Source: Sthenelais limicola
Lineage: Eukaryota; Annelida; Polychaeta; Phyllodocida; Sigalionidae
DNA: 64,000 nt
Direction: 5' to 3'
Assembly: GCA_942159475.1 (NCBI GenBank)
Contig: OW804095.1
Span: 96,237,740 to 96,301,739 of the forward strand
Part shown: positions 15,064 through 27,375 of the stretch, in pieces
Numbering within the stretch: position 1 is the stretch's first letter
How the letters are laid out: each line of letters opens with the position of its first letter
The notes under the pieces: model-generated
The model's input: only the letters and a program-made list of their open reading frames with translations
Database searches by the model: none
Told to the model about the DNA's origin: nothing
Position numbers and translations under genes: made by a program

Positions 15064-18000
15064 CTTGAAAAGGATAAATATACGCAAAGCAAGGTCTACA
15101 AACAAGTAAAGTTCTGAGGAAATCTCTATGACCGCAGATTATGCCTCGATCTCAATTGTCGCAATAACTTTCCTCTTGAGCTTCTATCAGAAATACCAAG
15201 CCAAATTCGATCTAAATCGAAATTCCCTTGATGCCTCGATGCAACATTTCTTGCGTCAATTTTGCATACAGTGAATTTGCCTGCCAAGAACCCATGGTAG
15301 GATATGTTCGAAGGGATTCGCAATACAGGTGATCGACTGACAACTGCCCTAATCGAACTATATGTTATACGCCAGCAAAATTATAACTGTTATGCTACAT
15401 CAATCAGGTGGGCATTGATGGGAATCATGGCCGGACCACCATGGTCGTATATTAAGCCGAGCACATGTGTCTCGGCTGTTTATGCAGTCCTCTTAAACCC
15501 CTAATCTACCAGGCGTGTACGGAACGTTCATCCAGATCATCTCAACCTCCTATACCCCTGCAGTAGTATGATCCACACATGGGACACCAGGTGTTCCGAT
15601 TATGCAGTGAAAAAATACGAAAAAGTTGTAATCAAGCCCTTGCCAACAGTATGTGATTGACATGTTCAAATATACTGTACGAGACTTCCCCCACACGCGC
15701 TCCTATGGCAAATGCTAATTTGGGAGGTTAATTATTTACAATCCGGAGACGCTGTAGACATTAATGGCATTTTTAAACCAGGAATTATCATCCTTTTGAT
15801 GAATGTCTAACCTGTTGGGAGATTGACGCGTACTTCCTCTTAAGCTGAAAGCCACACATTGAAGCCAACACAAAACAAACGAATCTGTGGTGATGATTTA
15901 AACGGGGAGGTGTTCTTAGGAGATTCCACACCACATATTCCTTGGCCTATGATATATATGCGCTTGAACCATTGGGGAAGATATTGCCTGCATAACGCAC
16001 GCCGGTGGCATCACCAATATTTTTAGGTTTCTCTAGCTGACCCGAAGGCGCGTTCAATATTCAGTTCCGGTTGGATCAGGTGTTGAACGCGACCTGAACG
16101 GAAGTGTGATCAGATAGTCGTTCGGACAGTAGAGTGCTGTGTCGGTAACACTCGGGAACTTTTTTTTTATATATACAAAGAGGCTAGAAGCAAGGATGGT
16201 TATACGTTATAGATCATATATCCGTCAGGCAAAGTTATAATCCCGTAGGGAATCTTCGTCTTTTACCGTGCTGTTGCTTTTTTCTATCGCGAAACCAAGC
16301 ATATATGAAATATGCTCATAATATGCATCAGATCAAATTAGAGTCTTGGGAATATGTATGTGTTCATACATGTATCAGAACTTATTCTCCGAAAAAATAT
16401 TTGTTTAATTCAAATATTTCCATCTCATAGGAAATCGCAATATTTGTTTTATTGATAGAAACTTTACTTGGTATCATCAGAATTTCGTCTGTTTTCCTAG
16501 AATGTGTTCCTCTGTCTTTACATTCTAACTCATATTCTCATATTAGAAGTAGCAGATATTGGTTTGTCATAGTTCATAATCAAGCGGAAAGGGACAAACA
16601 GAAATGATCTATTCCAGCCAGCACTATAAAAAGACAACCACAAAAGTTCAGATGTGAACAATTCTAATCGACTGAATTCATGAATATGTGAGAAAAAGTC
16701 AATGTTGTCTGGATAGGATATACAACATCAGAATGTATAGGTTTCAGAATTGAATCACCCGAGGTACTTTAGGGAGCAAAAGAATGAGGGCCAATATCAC
16801 AATATATGACGTAGACAGTTCTTGTGTACACCATTATCTTATCATTATATACGAGCCTGCCAGCTAGGTGAGGATAGCAGTTGGCATTCTTGTCCATTGA
16901 CCCTTTCATTCAAGAGCATTCCAACTTTCTTGCCCATCAACTTTCAGAATCAAGTCAGGTATCATTCGCATACTTACCAAGGCAAAAATAGCGGCCCTTG
17001 TCTATGTAAGAAAAGAGTGATTTGGGGAAAGGAGGGTTAAGTTGGACACGGTGTTTTAGGTATTCCTAGGTCCTCAGCACATTTTGGTTGCCATTTATCA
17101 AGAACACTTAGCCAGACCTGTACAATGGTTGGGTGCTTCCTAGGAGGTTTCAATATATACCTTGGCTTGGCGACAGAGCCAATCAACCAAATATAGTGGC
17201 GCCATTATTCTAGGACAGACAATATGTCAGAACTGGAGGATACTGGGCCAACCTCTCATGCTATTTCTCTCGAGATGTCCAGAAAATGTAGAGGAAAAAT
17301 TACCAAGGGATTCCGAGCATAGCAGGGTGTCCGGGGCAGAGAAATTTTGATAAATCGCTCTAGAGCGGAACGAATGGGGGACGTATATATAATTTATATA
17401 TATATGATGGAAAGCTTTGCATCCTTCACATTTGACACAAATATTGTGGGTAATAGAAGTGCATCTATCAAAGGACTTGACCTGTATTTGCTTTGATCAT
17501 TCATGATGCAAAAATCGAAGGTGATACCAGGAGAAAACTTGTGTTGTTGTGCACCTTCAGCAGAACCGGGAAGTAATTGCATTATAATGGTGCCCATCAC
17601 CTGTTGTGTTATCCCATGTGACGGTTGGGGATTATAACTATACTTTTTGAATTCCCACGTGTCTTTTCTCATCTCCCATTGAATCCATTTGCTGTTAGTC
17701 ATGCAGTCAGATGGGTTATACTGGTGATACACTTTTTATAGCAAACGCTCGTATTATCACATCGGTGGTGGAGGGTATTATAGAAGTTCAACTACAAGTT
17801 CAGGAAGTTCTTTATTTTTAGCGTATCATATAGAATACTTTGAATGTTTTTTTCTTTTGATATAAGCTTGGGTCACTATGTCAATTGAGCAATGAATATG
17901 CCTCTAAGTGTGAATGATACTTCAGGCCGAACTATGTGCTATGACATTTAAGTCCTCCGTATATATAATGTAAGCAGGCAAATATCCGACTGGTTTTTTT

Positions 18001-19721
18001 TTGTACATACTTAGAATGATCAGAACTGAGACAAAATGATATATAAACCTAAATTAACCAATTAGGACGGTAGTATGTGGAAAAAATACATTCTCATCAA
18101 TCATTATATTTACTGTTACAAGAATACCAAAGTTGTTGGCAAGAGATCATCGTAAATTATTTTGAATTAGACAGTCGCAGCAAAATCTATTTTGTGATGT
18201 TGGAGGATCAAACAAAATATGGCCAATTTGTTCGAGCAAGAGTAAACATCCCAAAAAGAAGACCTTGAAGCATGAACGATAACATAAGTCTAAAAGTAAA
18301 ACTATATAAATTCCGGAAAGTCAGTCTCATCTCCGGAGAGAACAATATAGCGAGGGATCTCCCGAGGGGACTGACAGGGAGGGCGGAAGACAGTATTTGA
18401 GCGGCCGAGGGAGAAGGATGGGACATTTGAGTGAAGAAGGCTGGCAGGGGGAAAGGCAGAAAAAACCCAGGTAGGCGTTGTCTCCAAGACGCCGGGACTG
18501 CAGGAGATGGTATAAGCCTGGGGCTGTGTTTAAAAGACTTGGAGATGGTAGAGAGGTAAGGCCACCCAAGGGGGAAACTATCAATGCACCCTACTGCTCG
18601 CCATTCCCTCCTAGTAAGAGCCTGTAGCTCCCGAGCAACCCCTTTCCATGGAAAGGATGCCTTGGGGCAATCTTACCATTAATACCTGTAAATAGCCATT
18701 ATTATCAGCATAACTCTACTACCTTTTTAATCGCGAATACTGGGGTGGTCGTCCAACCTACATGATGTCTATATCATTCTGCCTGGCGGGCCTAAAGGAG
18801 CGCCACCTTTCTGATGTCTGGCGGACATTTCGGTATAATGATGACAGCTCATGCATTTTTAATAAGGCATGTTTAAAATTCCCTCCACGGTGCTCAGGAT
18901 GAGGTGCGAAAATGCTTCATCAGATTACTGAGAAAAAATAAAAGTTGGATCCAATTACCCTTAAGCCCCTATTTCTTTTTTTACAGTATACTTTTGTTAT
19001 AGTATATAAAAAAAGAGAGAAAACAGCCAATTAAAAACTGACCCAAAATACTATTGAATAGATGATCAATATTTATGGCAAGAAGCAAAAAACGTGTAGC
19101 AAACAAAATAAGCTGGGAATTGTATAGCTGACATGTTTCAGAGCAAAAAGAGGACATTATGAAAATGTGTAAAGACTGTCGGTCTCGAAAAGTGAGTAGC
19201 CTCGAGGCCAGACCTTTCTTTAGATGGCTCGGAGACAGTTCCTCATTACCGCATGGTCCCTATACTTACTTAGACACGTTTTGGTCAGGATGGCTCCAAG
19301 TATTATGACTAGAATGTATGTGCATATGAGACCTTCTCCCACCGTCTTATAGAGAAGAGAGAATGCAATGTTCCAACATGCAATGGACTAGTTGTCGTAC
19401 AGAAACCTTTTCAGGATGGAGACTGTCGATACTATTGCCATAGACAATGGAACACTCAGTTTTCTAATATGCTGGGGCAAATCCTATTATCGGACCTTTT
19501 TACCACTTGCCGTGGTCCATTTCCATCCGTTTTGCCTGCCTTAACTCATTTTACGTCTGCCATATTGTCTCGTTGAAGCCCGTCAGGATAAAGTTGTCAT
19601 ATCTTTCCAACCTATTCCAGGGTCCTATGCCAGAATAATGAGGAACAATGCACGGTGAAAATAGAGATGGTGGTGCTCTTACTCCCCATAAACCCTTGCA
19701 TAACTATCCTGGTCTTCTCCG

Positions 19722-19750
19722 CCCCCCCCCCCCCCCCCCACACACACACT
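19722..19750 (+). repeat. Poly-C followed by CA microsatellite
   Basis: A run of 18 C is followed directly by a short (AC)n tract. Runs like this are prone to length error in sequencing, so the exact length should not be trusted. Confidence 0.9.
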
Positions 19751-22209
19751 CTGAATTATATATATTATATCTATTATTATACGATTGTATATGCACTACT
19801 ACCGAGCCCAATACATTTAACACTTCATATATAAAATATATATAATTCATTGTCTACAGAACGCGAATGTCAATGGTGTGTATTAGGGATATGGTCATAT
19901 ATTAAGATAATCTAATATTTATTAGAAACCGTATTTTGAATTTAAAAACAACAACATTTGAACCTCGTTACTTATGACTTATGACATGCATATGGTCCAT
20001 TTCCCTAGCACAAGTCTAGGACAAACTATTTCTTTTCTCACCATGATGTTTAATTGGTTTATCATCAAAGTAATACATTATATACACACACAACCCTGCT
20101 TTTATGGAAGTCGTGTGGGGACCATCCGTGTATAAACAACGCATAAATACAACTTTGTTGCTTGTTTGAGGGGAAGCCACATGAGAAACAATTATGACAT
20201 CTGTCTTCATAGTTTGTGGTACTGTGTCCTGTTTAATACTTCAAATTCAATGCTTTCTGCCCATGCATTAATGTATGGAGAGTAAATACTGAGCACTTCT
20301 GGCCTTTATTCATATGAATATATTCGTTCAGATATCGAAATTCACTTGTATCCGACTAATAAATATGACACCAGAATGAAGGCATGATCGAGAAAATGCA
20401 GTACTAAAGTTTGCCATTTCAATTGGCTCTCCCACATTCATGATTTAGGCATGGTAAGGGGTTACTTGTAATCATTAGATGAAAAATGGTAATGGCCTCT
20501 CTTAATATGCTCTGGAATCTAACAGAAAAACACAAGCCGAAGGATTTAATTTATTGATATGAGGAGCACCATGAAATTGAATGGTCGGCAACAAACAATT
20601 CAAATAGATGCATGAAAACGGTATTATTCTTTAGAACTGCCTGGCCTAATATTGGATCTAGACGCGTTGAATATCGTGCCAGCGGCAGATCGTCTATTTC
20701 CTCATTCCGTTTCACAATATCTGAATTCATTTGGAACTCAAGATTATCAATTTTTCAAGATATTTCTTTCCGTTTGTACCCATGAACGGGTACCTGTCAA
20801 TGGGTGGTGCTCTAACTGGAAATCAGATGTGAACAATGCACTAGGACAACGCCCCTTTAATGTAATTCAGCGAGAGATAAAGACTGCGAGTGCTGGTGAA
20901 TGAACTTTCAAGGGTTATTGGAAGCTAACTATCACTGGCTGGGTTTTTATATAGAATACACTTTCATATGAGATCAAGTTTTCCGGCACCCGGTTTGTAG
21001 TCCTTTTGGATCAGCATGGATGCAGAGATGTTATGGTATTAATGTGGGTCTTAACATTGTGTCCTGTTGTTAGAGCGAAAAAACATAGGGTTATAATTAT
21101 GTACACATATTTCATATATGATATATGGCAGGAAAAACCCACGCGGACATATGGTGCAATATCTTTTCCATTCTAAAAGTTTCATTTGATAATAATACAT
21201 TTACATGTTGAACCAACTGCCCTTTGTTAAAGACTATGGTACAAATCTATTTTTCGTTGTTATTGAAAAGATATGAAAACCATAAATTTGGCAAAATGTT
21301 CCTACGATCGATAACTATTCACAACATCTACGGCCACTAAACTGATAATTCATTAAAGTTTTTCATTCTTCATATCAGATGCATTAAAATTAAACTTGGT
21401 GAACCTATTACTCGAAAATTCCGAACCTTTTGCCTTAATAATGATTTCACGAACCATTTTATCATTTAGAATCACTGAGAAAAGTTAACAATTTCATACC
21501 AACAGGCGCTTAACGGGGGACAGGGAAAATCCCTGGCTGGGTTTTACGATCGAAAGAGATTTGCACCTCGAGTAAAACGCGGGCCTGATTTACGAAGCCT
21601 CATTCACATTGCGCGACTTGGACTGCTATAGGAGAAATAAGGCCTGGTCTTAACATGAAAATTAATTGTCGTGATTTGCCTGCTTATCGCATTAAAAATC
21701 CAATCGTAAATATTTCATAATGAGAATCCGAACTGATTATGTTCTTCCAGGGCCTTAGGGTAATTATGGCCTCCACTGATGAAATCTTAGCAAAAGGTTG
21801 GGGTAGGTACGTCAGAATATGAAATGGAACTTGGGTTATTTCTCAATCATATTTAAGACTGAACGTATTGCTTTATCATTATAGGCATGCTTAATGTTCA
21901 TGATTGGGTCTCATAAATAGGTGTATGGCCTATTCATTATTATTCACCCGACTAACTGTGAATTCATCGGACATGTAACCATTCTTTGGAGGTCTTCTCC
22001 ATTTGAGAGTAGGTGTGTATAATGTGTGCGTCGCCCTTTATGTTATACCTAATTTGGGAACGTGCACTATTCACTAATTCCATGCAGTAAATATGCTATC
22101 GCGGAGAATGGAGAAAGTGGTGTATTGTCCGATAATAGATTTCTCTAGCTTTGTCACCATGTGCCCACTAAGATAATGGGTAACATATTCTAATTAGGGA
22201 AGGCTTAAC

Positions 22210-22238
22210 GCCTGCGAATTATGTGATAATTCACAGGC
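22210..22238. repeat. 12+1 bp hairpin with 3-base loop
   Basis: GCCTG, one unpaired base, then GAATTAT pairs with ATAATTC, one unpaired base, then CAGGC, around a GTG loop. It is a tight local hairpin, with no associated gene. Confidence 0.5.
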
Positions 22239-25205
22239 TAGCCCAGCATCAACATTAATTATCACAAAGTATATATTCACCTATTCGATGAGGGTAATGT
22301 AAATTTATGGGATATCTTTAAAAGCATAGATACCCATGCTTTAGTGTTAATTAAGTAGTGGGGCAGGCTTTGTGTAATATATCAGACTACCCTGTACCGA
22401 ACTCGCAGCGATGCATCAATTTTATGAGGTCTTTCCCTGAACTGCTTGGGTCTTATTTATTTCTATGCTTTAGGTTATGAAATCACTTTGGGGGACGTTC
22501 GGAGTACACTGTCACGGGCAGAGATCTGTCTTGATACATATCTAGCACAGCTACATATGACATTAGATTATTCGAACTAACATCCGAAGTTTTTCCATAG
22601 AAATAGAAAATTAGTATACAGTCGTTGTGTCATATTTTAATTAACTGGATGTAACGGACTTCTTAAATAAAAGTCAGAATAAGAATACTCCTTTTTTTAT
22701 TGTGGCTAAAGGCTTTTTATATTCGCAGACAGGCGTATACCTACTTTCTTTGACATTTCCTTATGCCCTGCGCTTTCAGACCTAGGTAATTGCCATGACA
22801 AACTATGGTATCTTATATAAAAGGAAAATGATATGATATGTTACAGAAAAGGATATATATGCGTCGCAGAACATTATTGCATTTTGCTTCTTTTAAGGCC
22901 CGTCAGATGTCGCCTGTATGTCAGGGATAATCAAAAAGGTGTATTCATAATCCACTAGCTCCTCAGGGAAGACGTTGGCCCCAGGCCCAGCCACACAAAC
23001 CATTCATCAGGCCAACCGACCTCCCCCTCCCACTCCGGAAATGGGATGTCTGCTTTTATTTACTTCATGTTTCCTTCTTCCCATGCCTTTCAACCTTTGG
23101 ATGACCAACTCAAGATTAGTTTCGTCAATTGAGAAGAATATACCTATATTACCGCTCACCTACCACCAGCCTAGCCTCCCGCCTACCTTACATTTACCCG
23201 CCCTCAGCGTCCTGCGCCTGGTTCCTGGTCATTTCCGGTCTGCAGGTCGTTTTGGCAATGTCAAGGTCGTGATGGATTATCCTGGTACTTTCACCAGATG
23301 GCGTTGGTAAAAGTATTACCTTTTCGCGCAGTTTCTCCTCTTTCCCTCCTTCACTCTCTTTCCCTCATTCCCATTCATCCCTTCTAGTCCTCCTTATGCT
23401 GGCCACTGGGTTGCAGAGACCCGTCTGCTCTGGCCCAAGCCAGTAGAAGCCATTAAGTCTTCTGCTTGACGGTCAGTAGCCTCAATTAGTGGTGGGAGAT
23501 ATGCATCAGCCATGCTGTTAAAAGTGTAGACATCATTTCTCAGGTGATCATGGCCTTTTTGCCTTCGGCAAATCTTCGACTACTTGCGAAGAAGTATTCC
23601 CATGTTTTCCTTCTTTCACGTCGTTAGTTCCATTATTTTTGAATAGTATTCTTTCTGAATAAATGATCTTTTTTGTTCAAGAGGCATGGGAAAGTACCTC
23701 GCATCATTGGGAAATGATACAATTTGGGCCGAAAGTGCCATCAAAATACGAAATGTCAAATTGGCCGAAACACTTTTTGAAATAAGTTTCAAACCTCGAA
23801 ACCTTAGCTGCAACTTGCCGACTGCCAAATATTTTCCAAATGGTATTCTAACCTACATTCATTCTCTTTTCCCTAACCTAGCCCGAACTTCTTGTATCAA
23901 AACCTAATCATGGATCGTTACTTTAAACCATTCACTCTCCATCACTCCGCCTATATACCTCATTTCTGTATTATTGTAGCAGGCGTGTTTCAAATGTTTT
24001 CTACCTTTCGCAATGCAGGTTCCTTGCTTTCTCCGACTCCGAATACCACCACATCTGGTTTATTCGTCACTCAGAACGCCTCATATTTCAACGATTATAC
24101 AGACCACCACAGTATGCATTTCTCCATTGCTCCTCATGTCCCATACGGTATCCTTCAGTCAGGTTGGCCATTAATCTATTAAGCCCGACGTAATATCTGT
24201 TTTAACCTTTACACTCGGGTCGGAGATTGCACATTACTGTTTGAGTATACCAGGATCCTTTACTAAAATATCCAAGTTAAAAAAGGCATATTTATGGCAC
24301 ACATCCGTACATGTATACATGCATCAACTCGGAAAGTAAAATTTTAAAACGGTGAGCATATTTTAGGGTCAGGCTGTGCTGGCGGCAAGGGTTAGCATAA
24401 TATTAATAAACAGACTAGCTCCAGATGACCTGGTAATGCTTCTTCATAAGTCTCTTCCCCTCGCTTGTCAGAGTCAGACTTTTTAAGTCAATGATGTTTG
24501 ATGCATTTTGTTGTGAGAAAAACGTTGATTCAGAGGGACTTCATGACATTAGGCAGACATCACCTCTTACTAAAAGATCCGATATCAATCAATCCCTTGT
24601 CATGAATAAAGTAATTCTCTCCAGCCTTTGCGGCAATTATAAATGCAAGTTGCAAAGCTCCGATATACTGTTGATATACATATTGGGTGTTTCATCTCCG
24701 AAAACTCGAGGTTTGGTGGAAATATACTGAATGCGAATTTACAACCTGTCTGCTCTGTATCGGTATTGCGTGCAGTCACGGCTATGCCTTCAGAATGCGG
24801 CAACAAGGACTATCGCTAAGACCCCACTAGCTAGAAAGCAATGAATAAGTGTGTCCTGATGCACTGCAGCACACATCTTGGTTTCACTTTGAAAGTCTTA
24901 GAATATTTAGATTGCTTTATAGCAATATTTAGATCATGGTAAGACTAAAATCAATTGGTTGACTAATAATGTGAACGTTCTCCGGTACATATATATATAG
25001 GCCTACACGATGTGTACCATATAAATCTATTAAACTATACCTATACGTTAGTTTCAAATGTAAGAGTTTAAGTTCAGATTTCTGTTGTCCGACTGGGTAC
25101 TGCCACCTATTGTTACTGAATTGAGCAAGCAAAACAATTTACCATCCTTTTTCATTTAAGCTAATTGTTTTTCTGTAGAGCGCTTTTAGGAATTTTTCAT
25201 TTACA

Positions 25206-25311
25206 TATGCTTGTCTGATTTGCACACTTTGTTCTGTCAATATAACCATGCAGGTAGATCTACCTGCATGGGTATATTGACAGAACAAAGTGGCAGAGAT
25301 AGACAAGGGTA
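25206..25311. mobile_element. Zero-loop palindrome, probable foldback element
   Basis: The sequence is symmetric about the AGATCT at 25256-25261, with no spacer. Moving out from the centre, 34 of the first 35 positions are complementary. The arms then continue imperfectly (TTGTCT on the left, AGACAA on the right) to about 50 bases each. Inner words are TCTACCTGCATGG and TTGACAGAACAAAGT. No reading frame spans it. A MITE reduced to its inverted ends, or a palindromic gene-conversion product, are the two readings. Confidence 0.7.
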
Positions 25312-25417
25312 CTATACACGGGGGGAAATCGCGCCAAATGTTCCATCATTCGAGATGCGCAGAACAAAAAGATTTGCAGCTTCATAAATAATAGTTTTAG
25401 GCAATGAAGTAAATCTG

Positions 25418-25506
25418 ATCTCATTTTCACTCACTTCTTTGCCTTCAAGTATCACGTCTTCAATTAGCCGTCGTAGTTATCCCTAGTTAGAATCCCATTT
25501 CCTTCT
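25418..25506 (+). repeat. Dispersed repeat family R2, copy a
   Basis: Shares CTCATTTTCACTCACTTCT, ATCACGTC, and TAGTTAGAATCCCATTTCC with positions 26863-26980 in the same order and orientation. Relative to that copy it lacks about 30 bp between CGTCG and TAGTTATCC. There is no coding content. The distance between the two copies is about 1.45 kb, so this could be a local duplication or two insertions of one family. Confidence 0.65.
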
Positions 25507-25892
25507 GCGTTTTATCAATCGGCACGATGTAGGGACAATATTGCCATGACAGGTTTGCACAGAAGAATGACTCTTTTGCAGCATTTCATCGATGTTGATA
25601 GTACACTTTGTAAATCGTGAGTAAGAACAAATCTAGGATAATGCTTCTTGCAGAATGTGGCTGTCGAAATATATGGCACAATTTTATATAGGCGAGGTAA
25701 GCACAATACAAGGCACTATAGGTAGTCTATGTGAATGTAAGAAAGGAAAAGAAAAGAAAGGGTAGTGCATAGGAGCTAGAGATTAAGTAAAGATACATTC
25801 TCAGCTATTCTAACAAAATATTACTACGTGCACTCATGTTATGACTTATACGTACACGTACTTATGTTATGACACAAATTTGAAGTCGAAAA

Positions 25893-26130
25893 ACGGCAGC
25901 CAGTGAGCGATAATAAGGGAAGCCACACATTAACAAGGATTTCGGCCAAAATATAAATGTGGACTTTATATGAAGCCCTGTAGCAAAAACAACCAGGAGC
26001 AATTATTCAATCATCTAAAGCTTTGGTCAAATGACTTTTAGTTGGTTGGTAAATAACGGAACAAGATTTAGAATTTTGTTTTATAGATTCTTGACCGATG
26101 TTAACTGAGAGTGCAGCTTTAAGGCTATAT
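25893..26130 (+). repeat. Dispersed repeat family R1, copy 2
   Basis: Same block order as the copy at 3026-3255: GAGCGATAATAAG, AAGGATTTCGG, AATATAAATGTGGACTTT, TGTAGCAAAAACAACC, ATGACTTTTAG, GATGTTAACTGAGA and GCAGCTTTAAGG. This is the best-preserved copy in its central part. It lies between the two R2 copies. Confidence 0.6.
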
Positions 26131-26862
26131 AGTTCTGCTAGGGATTTAAAGTATCAGGCACTTTGCCCCGCCCTGCCCCGTTCTGTGATATTTTCCACTT
26201 ATGTTATGAAATCTAATACCAGTATTGCACATTTACCTTGATTCTTCTGAAGTAAAATTGATGTTACAGCAGGAGAGAACCCATAAACATTATATTCCAT
26301 CGAATCAGGGGCTGATATCTATAGAAGCCACATGTCACATATCGCAATGTCATATTATTCTCATTTCTGGATAAACTCGGGCGGCATTAGGTTTGATAGC
26401 CAGAAAAATGAAAATGTTTTTTTTCCTATGTTAGGCACTCATAGCCTCATTTTGTTGTCACATCCTACGCCTCGGTCCTGATACGGATGTAATAAGTATA
26501 ATGAAAAGACATTTTGCAGGCCTATCTCCCTTTATTAATCAGGCAGGCAATGTGAAAACTTGATGAATGGATGATGAATGTCTATTCCAGGCTTCAGCCA
26601 AGCGACTACCATATTTAGTACCCATCACCCAATATAATCTGTAGTGGAAAGATATTTTAAGTTTCAGGGATTACTAGTCCCCGCTATGCAAACACGGTAT
26701 CTCTATGGATAATTAATTTCAAGAGTGGTCGACATTATCATTAACAGGTAATCAGTGAATCATGACAGAAATAATGCGCAGATATGAACGATTTAATAAT
26801 GCGATTGAAAGACCAAGAATACATAGTAGAATAGTCTCAATGGTTCCTTAATTTTAATCAGT

Positions 26863-26980
26863 CCTCATTTTCACTCACTTCTATGCGTTCAAATATCACG
26901 TCGTTAATTCGTCGTCGCCAATAGATTTGTTTACTAGGCCCCAGGGTAGTTATCCGTAGTTAGAATCCCATTTCCTTTGC
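26863..26980 (+). repeat. Dispersed repeat family R2, copy b
   Basis: Matches 25418-25506, and carries about 30 extra bases at 26917-26945 (including TTTACTAGGCCCCAGG). Either this is the ancestral, longer form or it received a small insertion. Confidence 0.65.
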
Positions 26981-27352
26981 ATCTAGAAAGCCTACACCAC
27001 AGTATTCGCCAAATATCTTGATTCAAAGTTCATTCAATAAGGACTTTAGCATAATATTCACAGTGTGGGAATTGCTTTCAATGAACGAATTCCATTGTCA
27101 AGTTGTGCATAGTGCGTATTGGAAACCATTTCATCCGTGGTGAGAAAAATGTCTGGGTTCCTCTGAATTGCAATAATAGATCTCCACTATTTTTTCAAAT
27201 AATTAAATAACAGAGACTATTGGGAATTAATTTGTCATTCAATGCGTACAAAATCATTTGTGTAGACATGAGTTGAATGGTTTATAAATTGATAACGAAA
27301 TATCATAGTTTACAGTTGTTATATGACCGCGATGATAATTGTGTTACGTATA

Positions 27353-27375
27353 GTCTGAGTTCAGTTTACTCAGAC
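27353..27375. repeat. Perfect 8 bp stem-loop
   Basis: GTCTGAGT pairs exactly with ACTCAGAC across a 7-base loop. It is isolated in non-coding DNA. Confidence 0.5.

Larger units (their letters stand above)
3256..25205. other. Long gene-poor stretch with small hairpins only
   Basis: About 22 kb without a supportable gene. The longest open frame is 149 codons on the minus strand at 6268-6717, has no recognisable motif and is within what chance allows for this length. Individually listed small hairpins, one short tandem repeat and a poly-C tract are all I can support. Diverged retroelements or isolated exons could be present but are not recognisable by eye. Confidence 0.5.

Noticed and set aside
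22975..23310. 111-codon Pro-rich plus-strand frame
   Set aside because: Starts in a C-rich patch, with no motif, and no splice borders that would place it in a gene.
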